From positions 1-28,767 of the forward strand of contig SGPM01000343.1 in the NCBI GenBank assembly GCA_004802725.1: a stretch of DNA of 28,767 bases, written 5' to 3'. The position numbers and the translations under genes were made by a program. This stretch comes from Antrodiella citrinella. Its lineage: Eukaryota; Basidiomycota; Agaricomycetes; Polyporales; Steccherinaceae. Below the pieces are notes generated by a model, which searched no databases, was not told where the DNA came from, and saw nothing but the letters and a program-made list of their open reading frames with translations. Below, piece by piece: positions 8,700 through 18,879 of the stretch (the stretch's first letter is position 1; every line of letters begins with the position of its first letter).

Positions 8700-8821
8700 G
8701 ACAGCTACAGGCTCCACCCAGTTGCTGTTGACAGACTGGCTCCCTACTGACTGGAGACTGTGAGTATATCTTGTCCTCGTTGACGGGAGAGCGTGCTCGA
8801 TGATCGCGAGCGTGTCTAGCC

Positions 8822-9003
8822 GGTGGCTGCCCCTGGTAATCGACCCATTGCGAGTTTCGGTCTTCTACTTGACTTTCCGAAGCTAAAGCAGTATATTCTG
8901 TGGTATGTTCTATGGAAGAGGTTGTCAATAAAAGTGCGAAACTGTCACCATGGCTGCTGCTTACCATTATCCACCCCGTCAGCGGAAGGCAAGTGCGCCA
9001 TCG
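8822..9003. repeat. direct repeat copy B (~182 bp)
   Basis: This is the second copy of the unit at 8515-8699. The last codons of the minus-strand gene at 8945-9965 lie in it, so the duplication involved, or generated, the 3' end of that gene. A minus-strand reading of both copies gives similar peptides (TALASESQVED), but neither is long enough to call a gene. Confidence 0.8.
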
Positions 9004-9965
9004 AGGAAGGAGGTCGTAGAGCCTGACACAACGTAACATGTGGAGATGCCTGATGCGATTGTGACACTAGAAGAAGGCCATAAACGTTCTCGTGCCTGCT
9101 TCCTCTGTACTCTGAAGAGGAAGAGGCACTGGGAAGGGCAGGCCAGTGTTGCCGTACTTGATGTTGTTGTACGAGCGGGTACTGGGCCTGAGAATATAAG
9201 TCCATCTGGCCACCAGTGGAGACTGTGGAGTCGTAATGTTGATTTTGATGATGAGGGAGAACATTCCAGTTTGCAATTGTGCTCGAGGTGCTCGAGAGTA
9301 CAACAGGTTCGTGTAGGACCGGTAGAGACTCCAGTGAAACGTCAGATATGGGCGAGATGCTGCCTGTGGCGTCCGAGAACAGCTTGAGCATCTGGGAGTC
9401 ATGGTATGGGGATTTTGGGTAAGATAGGGTGTCAGTTTCGTCCTCGAGGGTGTCCGTATGAGACTCGCGAAGGTGCTCGGTCATCCACAGAGCCTCGGGA
9501 TAAGTGAGTTGGCGGGCCCATTGTGCGGAACTGCTGGAAGGAAGTTGGGTGCTGCACAAATGATGAGAAGTCTGAAAATAGAGGTTAGTACAGTCAGTAC
9601 GTGATTGGGCCATCCGGAAGTGTGTTGCTTGAGCGATTATAGATACTCACCCGGTTGTAGGTGTTGGTGTCTTGTACATGATGGACGCGAGCAAAGGAAG
9701 GACCGTCCCATGCCGGGTTGCTCACACCGCCGCTGGATGAGTGCTGAGTGGTGTGACTGTGATCGTATTCGCAATCGTCGTGATCGCGGCGACCAACGTC
9801 AGGCTCATCGTGAGGGTAGGCGGCGTTGGAGTTCAGGACGCAGTGGTTGTCGGCAACTGTGAGCGGACAGTGCAATGCGTCGAGGAGGACGGGGCCGGAA
9901 TAGTCGGGCTGGAAGGCGGGTAGTGGCACTGGGTGAGGGCGATTCTGCTGATACGAGGTCGACAT
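8945..9965 (-). CDS. hypothetical low-complexity protein, two exons
   Basis: Exon 1 is 9965-9651, the intron is 9650-9572 (79 nt, GTGAGT...TACTAAC...TTTTCAG) and exon 2 is 9571-8945, giving 313 aa. The branch point is a perfect TACTAAC and the splice is phase 0 on both sides, the main support for the model. ATG at 9965 (MSTSYQQ) is chosen; 9971 and 10031 are alternatives. The product is rich in Ser, His, Gln, Pro and Tyr, with no signal peptide, membrane segment or recognisable domain, so it is probably disordered. Its C-terminus runs into direct repeat copy B. I do not recognise the family; a fast-evolving nuclear or regulatory protein is possible but not shown. Confidence 0.45.
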
Positions 9966-10130
9966 GACCATGGACAGACAGTGGACGTGGAGCAAGGGGC
10001 CTCTGACGTGGAGACACGTCGCAGAGACCAAGCAGAGACTCAGCTGGGAACGTCAAAGTGTTTATGTGGAACTCGGAACCAACAATTCATATTCCCGCTA
10101 CCTTGTAGTGGGTTAGTCTCTATCTCAAAT

Positions 10131-10166
10131 CAAGACCCTCCACCCGCGCAGCTGTGGAGGGTCTTG
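10131..10166. repeat. 13-bp perfect stem-loop
   Basis: CAAGACCCTCCAC (10131-10143) pairs with GTGGAGGGTCTTG (10154-10166) around a 10-nt GC-rich loop. It sits between the 5' side of the minus-strand gene ending at 9965 and the 3' side of the Ecl1-like gene. It could be a small transposon footprint or an RNA stem; no U-tract follows that would suggest a Pol III terminator. Confidence 0.6.
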
Positions 10167-11150
10167 TCGCAAAGTAGTGTTTTTATAGACACATGTTTTG
10201 ATACAAAATCAATACAATCCGCTTCTTATCTCTATACAAGCATGTTTCTTATCATTTGTAACGTCTCACACTGACTAGTCATCTACAGTACATGCTTGGG
10301 CATCACATCTCTCTCTGTCTCTCTCGTCAGTTCATGCACCAAGAATCATTATTGTCGTGGATATCCTCTATTCCATATCTCACAGTGACGTGCTGTCTGC
10401 CACTGCCAACTGGTGGCCCGTAGTCCTGCAGGCAGCGTGCTCAGGCCTTATTGGTACATGAGATAGAAAAGAGAAAGTAGCCGAGAATCCGTTATTCCGT
10501 TCCGAGACTATGGTGAGATAAAATATTGCAGAGAAGATGAACCACGAAAGGAAACCCAAAGACAAGAAACCAGACAGACAGACACGCACAACCCCTCCAC
10601 TGTTCGCATGAACCCAGATGAAGGGACGAAGGAAGAGGATGGCACGTGGAGCAGAGAGAACCTGGTATAGTGATACATATCATACAACGAGCCTCCAGTG
10701 CCGCCGCCGCAGACGATGGAAGGGAAGAGTAACCGTGGGTAATTATAGACATTTTGAGGTGGCGGGGATAGTCGGGAGGCTAAGGTAAAATCGCCCACGA
10801 ATGGATATACGAAGTGTAAGCTATGGGCGAGAGATAGGACAGGAAACCAGCAGAGGATAAGGATACAACGAGACGCGGTGACGACGACCGAATGACCATG
10901 CAGTTGATGTGGTGAGGGTGTGAGAGTATGCCGATGGTGAGTATGAGTGGATGCGAGGGACAGATGTGGTGGATATGCTTGATGAATAAGTCAATGCTGG
11001 GAACGTCGTGAACGTCGTAAGCGCGTGCGAATGGTATGCTGCGAGTACTGGTATGCGAGGTAGGTATCCCTAGGAGGGGGTATGTGGTATGGATTATAAT
11101 ATCGGCGACAGGTGACCGAGAGATGCCGAGATATGAAGACCAGAAGGGTA
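10167..11150. other. intergenic/3' UTR region, no gene seen
   Basis: AT-rich to mixed sequence with CT runs near 10306-10326. Several short frames exist on the minus strand (10380-10798), but they overlap each other in different frames and lack splice support. The right part probably contains the 3' UTR of the Ecl1-like gene. Confidence 0.5.
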
Positions 11151-12942
11151 TTAGATGGCGGTCTTGAGAGGCAGGGAGGTCTGGGCAGGGAAGTTGAAGA
11201 GTCGCTTGCGTTCCGGGAAGACCTCGACCTCGACCTCGACGTCAACCATCTTGCCGTCGACGACGCGCCTCTCGATGCGCTTCTCCTTCTTCGGCGGGAG
11301 CTGCATGATGGGGTACATGAGCAGGTCGCAGTACGACCAAGAGCGTACTACAGGCAAGAGTCAGATACAAAGAAATAGATGGCAGTAAAAGATGGATGTA
11401 CCTTCCGGACGCTGCTGCGTCACGGGCAAGCTCTGCGGTCTCATCGTGATATCCTCATCCTCTTCCAATACACTTCCCTCAACACTCAACTCGCTTCCTT
11501 GCCTGCTCAGCGGACTCCTCCTCATCCTAGGTGGGCTCTCGCCGTTGGACAGGCTGCTGGGTGTGCGGCGCATGGTCACGTTGGGGACCAGAAGCTTCCC
11601 TTCCGCTCCAGCCTTGAGGAGAGTGGACTCGCGGCGACGAGAGTGCTGCGTAAAGCTGGAGAGGGAAGAGGATGAGTCGCACGTAGCAGGGAGAGAACGG
11701 ACGGATCCCGTTGGGGAGGTGGACAAGGCGTGCTGTGCCGCGATGGAAGCCCGAGACTCGCTGCGGCGCAAGAGAGAGGCCTCGAACTTGGAGTAGAGGT
11801 TGTCGACCTCAGAGTTGGATCGGACCGGTGGGGCGGTGGTCGTGTAAGACGACGTCGACGTGGAAGTCATGGACGAGGATTCGCCCATGGTGGAGTAGAC
11901 ACCTCGTGACCGGTGAGGGGTGGCAACGAAACCGCGATAGGCACGCTCGGAGGCTTCACGAGCTTCCTGGGCGGCGTAGGGCGAATCGGCCTTGGGTGGT
12001 GCTACAAAAGAATACACGCTTGCCCTCCATGCGTTGGAACCGTCCGTCCAACCCGGGATGACCTCGTTGGTACGCCTCGACGTGGCGCTAAGAGCGTAGG
12101 TGGTGCTGAGAGCAGCCGAGGGAGTGCTCCAGGAAGCGCGCTTAGGCGCAGGCTGTGGGGGACACAGAGCCGCTTGGATGCGACGCGCCGCCATCATGAC
12201 ACCCGAAGAGTAGTCGTTGATAGAATCGTTGGAAGAGGTGGTGTCGGTGCGGAGAAGAGGCGGTGGGGGAGGGCAAGGCGGGAGGTCATAGATGCGAGAG
12301 AGCGCTGCGTATGCCTCCGAGACCGGTTGCTCGACAGGAGACTTTGAAGAGGTGGAAGAGGAATCATCGCTCTCATCCTGAGTCGACAAGTCTGAGAAGC
12401 AGTTGTGAGGGCCCGGTGGCAGAGGCGGGGAGACGTGTCTGTCAGGGTTGTAGTCGAGAGCGACACGACCAAAGCTGGACTGGAGATCTGCGAGTCTGCA
12501 CTCGTCGGAGCAGTAGAGAGGAATGGGGCCCTGATCGATGACGGTGCGATGGCGAAGGGGAGCAGCGGGCTTGGGAGCTTCGACAGGGACAGGAGCAGCT
12601 GCTGGAGGAGTGGTGGCCGACTTTTTGTTCGAGTCTTTGTCTGCACGTTTGATGGTGCAGTTAGGTTTGACGCGACCGGTGGCGTGAACGAGGCCGCCGG
12701 TGGTGCGAGCGCGAATGGTGCCGTGTTTGGTCCTCGAGAGGCGTGCAGAAGGCTCAGCTTTCGTTTCTGGGGTGATGATGAGTTGATGAAGAAGAGATGG
12801 ATTGATGAACGGACTTACGAGAGACGAGTGAGCTGGGAGGTAGCGGAGGTGGCGGGGGCGGGATGGGAACCTGGTATCGTTTGGGGAGGATCTGGCGTGA
12901 GCAGACTGGGCACCAGCTGGAGTCGAAAGCGATGTCCATCAT
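11151..12942 (-). CDS. Ecl1-like (extender of chronological lifespan) zinc-binding protein, long basidiomycete form
   Basis: Exons are 12942-12819, 12766-11402 and 11347-11151; introns are 12818-12767 (52 nt, GTAAGT...CCCCAG) and 11401-11348 (54 nt, GTACAT...TGTAG). Phases agree and give 561 aa. The N-terminus reads MMDIAFDSSWCPVCSRQI with C11 and C14; LYCSDEC supplies C127 and C131 after a basic, Pro/Ala-rich spacer. This paired-cysteine layout with YCSDEC is what I know from the fungal Ecl1 lifespan-factor family. The yeast proteins are about 80 aa, so the Ser-rich middle (~150-490) is a large extension. The C-terminus has a RSWSYCDLLMYPIMQLP block and a VDVEVEVEV stretch coded by a 6-bp repeat. 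ATG 12942 is chosen because MMDIAF opens the conserved domain; 13029 is in frame upstream. Probable nuclear or cytosolic stress/nutrient regulator, by homology only. Confidence 0.82.
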
Positions 12943-13230
12943 CGGTTGTTGGAAGGAACGCGTCGAGGGAGATGAAGGGAAAAGTGTCCCTTCCCTTTTA
13001 TTGCTGCAACTCCTTGGCAACATCACCATCCCATCGGATCACACGGACCCTCCCTTCAAGTTTCCCATTGGACGCAGAAGTCACCGATCCCCCGTCCGCC
13101 CTGGGCCATGGGTCTATATGCCTGTTTCGGTCACTTCCTCTCCGCGAACTCTATTCGTTCCCCGTCGTCATATGCCCATTCCCAAAGATAAGTCTAGATA
13201 CACTTGCCAGCTTTGAATTTACAGTCAATT

Positions 13231-13663
13231 TGTAAGCTTTTATTGACGACTAGAAGTTGAGTGCGCAACGTAATTTTGTCTTGTAAGCCGAAACTCTTGT
13301 AAGGTCGGCAGGAAATTTCCGACATCCGTACGCAGAAAAGGCGGGTCTGGACAGGGAGCGGAATCCCAGATTTACAACACTGCCCACCAGCACCTCTCAC
13401 TTCGCGTGAACATCTCTCGATCCCTCGCCATTCTAAGTACAGTACGATTCGCTCTCCGATCTACGCTCAGTTCAGTGGCTCGGGTATCTTAGTTGTTCTA
13501 TCTTAGTACTGCAATACCATCTATTCTACCTACTACCACTTGAGTGATACTACACGTCAGATAGTACTGAACCTCTGTTAGTACACGCGGTTTCTGCTTT
13601 CCAAACAACTCTGCGCTCCGCGCAGTTACGCCTTGGTTAGCGCCGAATCCGCGGTTCACAACA
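13231..13663 (+). repeat. possible solo-LTR or LTR fragment related to the window-start LTR
   Basis: Positions 13601-13663 align with 106-168: both share AACTCTGC or ACTCTGC, CGCAGTTACG and the terminal GTTCACAACA, over 63 bases without net gaps. The left boundary is a guess (TGTAAG at 13231). Flanking pentamers CAATT and ATGAC do not match, so no target-site duplication supports an intact solo LTR. Confidence 0.3.
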
Positions 13664-14170
13664 ATGACAACATGTCGAGAATGAGGCGGCCGGTGAGCTC
13701 ACAAGAAACCGAAGAAATAGGTTGCTTTGACTCAATGCCTTGGCAGTCAGTCACCTTCGTACGTCATGAGCGAATTCATCAATTGCGCACCTATGTATAC
13801 AGGGGAGATGCTTCGAGGAGAGATAGATCAAAAGAGTCGTATGTGCTGCAAGTGCGGGCATTTTATGTAGACAACGTGTACAGAACGTAGTGCAGAGTAA
13901 GATTGAAAATCCGAATCCTGCAGAAGTGTTAGAGTGAGTCGGACACCCAGGCAGCCAGTCCAGCCTCCCTACGACACAACCTAAGTTCTTAATGTTCTGA
14001 GTACTCTGAACGCACACCTATCTTTTGTTGTTATCGGATCCTGTGCTTTCGAGCCACTCGCGGCCTTTCTCTCTCTACGTTCAGTCGGCTTCGGCTAACT
14101 GACTTCTGCTTCAAAAGACGTTCTATTGTCGTACCTAGGAGTAATGTACATGGTTATACGTCTACACGAT
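13664..14170. other. no gene seen
   Basis: Only short, unsupported frames. There are CT-rich stretches near 14069-14082, and nothing resembles the neighbouring genes. It may be decayed element sequence continuing from the LTR-like patch. Confidence 0.4.
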
Positions 14171-14175
14171 CCACT

Positions 14176-14634
14176 CTACGCCCTCGACGAAACAAAACAC
14201 AGATAGAACGATGTATTCGTTGGCCAAATCACCGTCTTCCTCTCGCGCTCCTCCTCCTGCATCCCACCGCTCGTCATCTGCGTCTCCTTTCCTCTCCGTC
14301 CTTCTTCTCTGCCGTTCGTGTCGGTGTGTGTCCTCTTTGTCTCCATAGCTTCAGTCTGCACCCGGGCCTCTCCAACATGCCGATAAGATTGCGCAGGAGA
14401 GGAAGAGGAAGCTTGACAACCTCCCAAACTTCCACCAGTCATTATAGCTCCCATCGTCATACCGATCGTCCCTACTCCAACCCTGACTTTCGCCGCGTCC
14501 GGTGCAGAGTTCTGCGAATTGCGCGAGAGCGTGCATGGGGCGGCAGGACGTCCGGTCCCAACATCTCCACTGGCACCAACACAGCTCGTAGGCTCTTCCA
14601 TCCCTTCCAGCAGCCCTAACTTGCCATCTGCAGA
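14176..14634. other. no confident gene
   Basis: A minus-strand frame (14601-14176, 141 aa) exists but is low-complexity (Gly, Glu, Arg, Thr-rich) with no motif and no splice connection to the segment ending at 14635. It could be 3' UTR of that remnant. Confidence 0.35.
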
Positions 14635-15342
14635 CTAGGCAGCGAATCCGACAATTCCGACGCTCCCGCTGCGCGCAGAGGTGTTGGCGGTGCCGGAGGG
14701 AGCGTGTGAGTTGTCAGCTCGACGCGCGTTGTCGACGGAGGTGTGTTCATCTAGGAGACGAGCAACACCTGACTCAGAGGTGTTCGATGGGAGCGCACCG
14801 ACACCGAAGGCATGCATAGCGGGGCGTGTGCCGATGAGTTCGTTGGAGGGTCGGGTCGTTGGAGGTGTTGGGTTGCCCAGAAATTAGCTAGGTGAGTACA
14901 CGAATACATTCTACGAAGACTCACACACCTTTCTGCTTTGCAGACTCTACTGCACCTCCGACGATCCCAGTTGCGACAGCAGCAGATGAGATGGCAGTGT
15001 CGGTGTCAGGTTCGTTGTGAATGGGTTCGTTGTGAATGGAGACTTCATCTGGGAGGCGTACAATGCTGGTATCACGAGCCAACACTGTCACTCCTCTCGC
15101 TACATCTCCTGCAAACGCTCCTATACCCTCCACGGTCCTCCGCACAACTTGAACCTCCTTCCTCCTTCGCAGTATTGCAGGCAATCCACGAGCGAGCACA
15201 AGGAAGAGAGAGGGGCGTGGACAGAGAGCGTGATGATGAGAGAGGCGAGGATGACTTGGAAGGGTCCTTCGCGAATGGGCAATACAGTAGCGTCATTCCC
15301 AAGGTTTGGCAACGCCGCCGAAGGAGGCGCTAACACGCACAA
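14635..15342 (-). pseudogene. possible frame-broken membrane-protein gene remnant
   Basis: Read on the minus strand, 15342-15200 gives a hydrophobic stretch (VILASLIITLSVHAPLSSL) and 15199-14938 gives an unrelated-frame but well-coded LPAILRRRKEVQVVRR...GIVGGAVES segment; a one-base shift near 15200 would join them. An intron with GTGTGTGAGT (about 14935) and CACCTAG (about 14887) could lead to a third segment with LIGTRPAMHAFGVGALP ending at 14635. No donor/acceptor pair keeps all parts in one frame, so this is either a pseudogene or a gene with sequence errors. A transporter tail is conceivable; I do not recognise the family. Confidence 0.3.
15010..15039. repeat. 15-bp tandem duplication (2 copies)
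   Basis: GTTCGTTGTGAATGG occurs twice back to back. On the minus strand it encodes a repeated IHNEP pentapeptide, so the reading frame is preserved by the duplication, which gives some support to coding here. Confidence 0.85.
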
Positions 15343-15469
15343 GGGTCACCCAAGGTCGGTCGCGGTGGTTTGGGCAGAGGGCGCACTGCGTCGGATACGA
15401 CCCCCGGTCTTTGCAGACGGTCACACCAGGGGCAAGGCTTGTTTTTCTGGCCTAGAAAGTAATGAATAA

Positions 15470-16640
15470 ATTGAAAACTATGTAGCTTAGTAAATGATAT
15501 TGATTACCGCACGATAAAAAGACTGCTTTTAAGCGTGTGAAATATGTGACTTTTTGGGTCGCGAAAGTCGCCGGTATACGGTTCAAAAAAACACGTGAAT
15601 ATCTTGTACTGGAAACGATCGAATATACAGTACGAGAAAGCAATCGGCCGATCGTTGGCCGACGATCAGCCACTGCGCGGGTTAGGCTGAGGCATGCATC
15701 GGAGCCGTCGAAGTGGGTCGGGATTCAGGTGAGCGGGCACGCATAGGTAGTGGAGAGAACCAACGTGTTGACACAGGAGTAAAATTTTCATAGTAGACAG
15801 ACGGAGTGGGGAGTGTAGTATAGGGTGCGAACCGTCGAAAACACACCGTAGAGGTGGAAGTAATGCAGCTATTGTGTCATTTAGCAGTGTATAAAAGCGC
15901 GTAGAACGATTACTCCAACGTACCTCATGCGTCCCCTGCCGCCACGCAACCACACCTCGCCTCTAGGGCTTGTCTGGTCCCAGTACCCTCTTTCTCTCCC
16001 TTCCTACTCTCTCGCGCGGGCTCGAGCCAATTCCCCGGCTTCGTATGCAAGCCGAGATCTTTGGGAATGGGAACATGAACCTTCCCTCCTAGTCGCGCCC
16101 CTAACGCATCGTACGCGTAAACGGTGGCGTGGTTACGTCGGTCCTTTCGAGACGTGTGCGGGGCGTCGCTGCGGTGAACATCAAGTACGACGACCTCGCA
16201 AATGACATGAAACACTCACATTATATCTACGCACACCGCCGACCTAGGAATCGCGTCAGCTCCGCGGATGAAACCCTCGACGGCTTCTCTCTTCCACAGC
16301 TTACGAGCCCGTGTCCCATTCTTCCAACGGATATTCACGTAGCGAGACGAAGACTGGAAACAAGAGTGAGTGAGGACATCAGATGAGCACGCACGTCCGT
16401 GGATCGTTTACCGAGATGTGTGCAACCTGTCCCCTGACGAATCGAGCACGCCCAGTCAAAGACAAAAGCCAATCCATACTGAAGGTGTGAACACAGGTCG
16501 GTATCGTGCAAAAACGCAACAAGAAAAAGAGTTTATCGAGTGAGGAAGTTCTATGTGATGATGAAGTGGAAAGATTGAGTGAGGTGTATAGAAAGAAGGG
16601 AGACAATGCGGGAATTCAACGTAGATTTAGCAGGCGCGCG
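15470..16640. other. no confident gene; isolated TATA box
   Basis: A TATAAAAG at 15890-15897 stands 30 nt before an ATG at 15927 that opens only a 92-codon frame with no recognisable content, while the opposite strand carries a 96-codon frame (16215-15925). Neither is convincing. The patch 15648-15670 is nearly palindromic around GGCCGA (GATCGT...ACGATC). Confidence 0.35.
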
Positions 16641-16664
16641 CGAGACCTTGACAAACGAATGCAA

Positions 16665-17881
16665 CTAGATGTACGTCCTCCCGTTGTAGCTGAAATTATA
16701 CAGCACGACATCCTCCTCGCTGAGTTTGAGCCGTGCCACCTTGTAGTCTGGCATATTGTCGAAATAACCAATGACGAAAAACGATCTAGGAAGTCCTGGA
16801 GGCGGGTCTCTGTCCGCCGTCTTCGTAGAGCGAAAACGAGGAACAGGCTGTAGGCCACACCTTCTGAAGATGTGATCTTCTATAGTGCGCGTTTCGTCAA
16901 CTCGCTTGAAGAGCTGGACGAAGGAAGGGTGCCGCCACTTGAGCTCTAACACTACCTTCACAGGCCGTGGGGTCAGGCTTCGACGACCATTGGGTAACGT
17001 GATAACACGGTGTTGGTCCTCCTCATCGGACATCCCATTCTCTCCCAAGAAACCGAGAGACCGCAAGACGTATGCCCAGAACTTCTCTCCGGACTTGTCT
17101 CCCCTGGTCCGACAGATGCCAACCATTAGGCCTGCAACCTCGCTACGGACCCTGTGTTTCTGCAAAGTCACAGTCAGCCAGGGTGCTTGACGAAAGCAAA
17201 AGAAAGTAAGTTACCGCGGCGCGATGAGTGCGCTCTTTCTTCGATGCTTTGTCCTTGAAATATTCCACGAGCACACGCGCTCCAGCTTCTTCGAGTGATT
17301 CTCCTTCTTGCGGGTACGCCTTGCAAATTGTCCTGAAGATATAGAACATGCGATCCTTGAACATCGCCTGAAAATCGAACTCTGCGTCCCCAAATTCTCC
17401 CGACGGACACTTTTCGACAATGTACTCAGCAGATTTCGCCATGTTATATTGAAGAGCTTGGTTCCAGTCGGATTTCATGGCCTCCGTCGGAGTCAACGCC
17501 GAGCCTGTGGTCGGATGCGGCAAGTGTAGGTAGCTGCTGTGAAGTTTGGGGCCGTGCGTGTCTGGATCCTCGAGAAAAGCACTCAGCCTCTCATCACTCA
17601 CAGAGCCTCTGGTGAAGATGTCGAGGAAAGAGGTTATTTTCAAGGTTTCGAAGTGGATGGTACGTCCCAACAGCTTTGGAGGAGATTCTGAGAAGGTTTC
17701 AGGTACGTCAGACTAGAAGACTCACGTTGCAGTTCTTTCTGACAGTGGCATCGTCGTAAGATCTTCCGGGTTCAGGCGGCTTGTTCAGGTAGTTGAAGGC
17801 TACGCGAGTTGAGTCGCTCTCGCTATCTGCATCTTCATCGGGTGACTGCCCGAGTACCTCATTGCGGTATGTACCTGTCAT
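16665..17881 (-). CDS. hypothetical protein of an expanded agaricomycete family, three exons, 5' end probably truncated
   Basis: Exons are 17881-17726, 17673-17215 and 17159-16665; introns are 52 nt (GTGAGT...CAAAG) and 55 nt (GTAACT...TTGCAG), all phase 0, giving 369 aa. For the first intron I chose the AAAG acceptor over CTCAG because only it keeps the frame. An acidic Asp/Ser stretch lies near the start (PDEDADSESD). The last exon has LGFLGENGMSDEEDQ, a Lys/Arg-rich VVLELKWRHPSF segment and ADRDPPPGLPRSFF; this GMS(D/S)(D/E)E ... PxxGLPxxF pattern matches an expanded, uncharacterised agaricomycete family I know only by sequence, often near transposons. No catalytic motif is visible. Upstream of 17900 the sequence switches abruptly to the secreted-protein fragment on the other strand, so the true N-terminus may be lost. 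Confidence 0.6.
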
Positions 17882-17923
17882 TGGCTTTGCTATGTGCAAC
17901 GCTGACTCAGNCCTCGTATGCAG

Positions 17924-18205
17924 ACCATCCTCGTCGCTTTAAACATCCACGCCCTTCTGGACCTCTCGATCTTTGCCAAGATTGACGTTGCATTGAGCGC
18001 ATACCTCTCGGCATTGGCTACCATCAACGCCGATGTTGTTGTGACCATCGGCAAAGGGCGAGTTCATCTCTTGACTGGGATATGCAGGATTTTCTGCCTA
18101 TACTGACTCCACTCCTGCAGCTTCCCCACCCTCGATCTCAACCTCTTCGTCATCCTCAAGCTCAGCTTGACCGCCAAAGTGTTGGGTCTTGTCAGCATCT
18201 TGTAG
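17924..18205 (+). pseudogene. truncated paralog of the small secreted protein (last two exons only)
   Basis: Exon 17924-18057 and exon 18121-18205 match exons 3 and 4 of the gene at 18880-19615: IFAKIDVALSAYLSALATIN versus IFAQVDAAVSAYLNAFASIN, and LNLFVILKLSL...VLGLV versus ISLFVSLKLVL...VLGLV. Exon boundaries and phases coincide. The intron 18058-18120 starts with GCGAGT, so it is either a GC-AG intron or a mutated GT donor. A branch point (GCTGAC, ~17901) and acceptor precede the first exon, but the signal-peptide exons are absent: beyond ~17900 the sequence is another gene's coding strand. It is convergent with its paralog. Confidence 0.75.
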
Positions 18206-18879
18206 AGAAAGAGAACCCGAATATCAGTCACAAATGGCCTGGGCGATGGATGTGGATCATGCTAAGATAGACACCGTAGTCGCTGTTTGATATGTGGAGG
18301 AACCTCGTTACTTTTAACGAATCGGATATGTCGTCATCAAATGAATTGTCTAGTTTTTCTCCCCACACTGTTTCCGCCGTGCAGATCTATGTTCTCAGGA
18401 TCTTACCGTCCCCGAGTCGGTACATATGTTGGCGCTATGATAAGAGTGAAAACCTAAAAGCTTAAGCCAATCACCGAGACGTTTTGAAGGCCGAATCCGN
18501 ATAATAATCACCGCGCTGAGAGTCACAATTTGAAGTAATGAAGTGAAGATCTCGAGATCGTGCTCGTCTTTCAAGGCCACTTGAAGCTCGACTAGACCTN
18601 TGAGGATGGTCATGCCTGGCTAAAAATTTGCAGGAATATGGTATTACTTGTCTTCAATGTATACAAGACTGCTGGCGACGAGTTGTAAACANAAATTTAC
18701 AAAAAGCCTTCCCACTCAAGCAGACCGTAGACAGGACTATCTCAACTGACACGCGCAGATCATTTCGTACAACATCTTTTTTCATTCGTCGCAACTGTTA
18801 CTACTTTATCCAACAACTTTCAAACAAACATTCCGAAACCGAAACCGAAACCGATGCCTACGTTCTAACCAGCCATTTC
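18206..18879. other. spacer between the two convergent secreted-protein copies, no gene seen
   Basis: It contains a 72-codon minus-strand frame (18613-18395) with an LVELQVALKDEHDLEIF segment, but no splice partner or start context. It may be a fragment of an unidentified coding sequence. Confidence 0.4.

Noticed and set aside
10380..10798. Overlapping minus-strand frames of 69-96 codons
   Set aside because: Three frames overlap one another, are not joined by credible introns and contain no motif.
12263..13235. Long plus-strand frames (92 to 276 codons) opposite the Ecl1-like gene
   Set aside because: They lie antisense to well-supported exons with correct splice phases and conserved motifs; composition is Arg/Gly/Trp-rich as expected of a shadow frame.
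13172..16070. Shared 15-mer CCCATTCCCAAAGAT (13173 plus strand, ~16060 minus strand)
   Set aside because: A match of this length between two strands of a 29-kb window is about what chance predicts and the flanks do not align.
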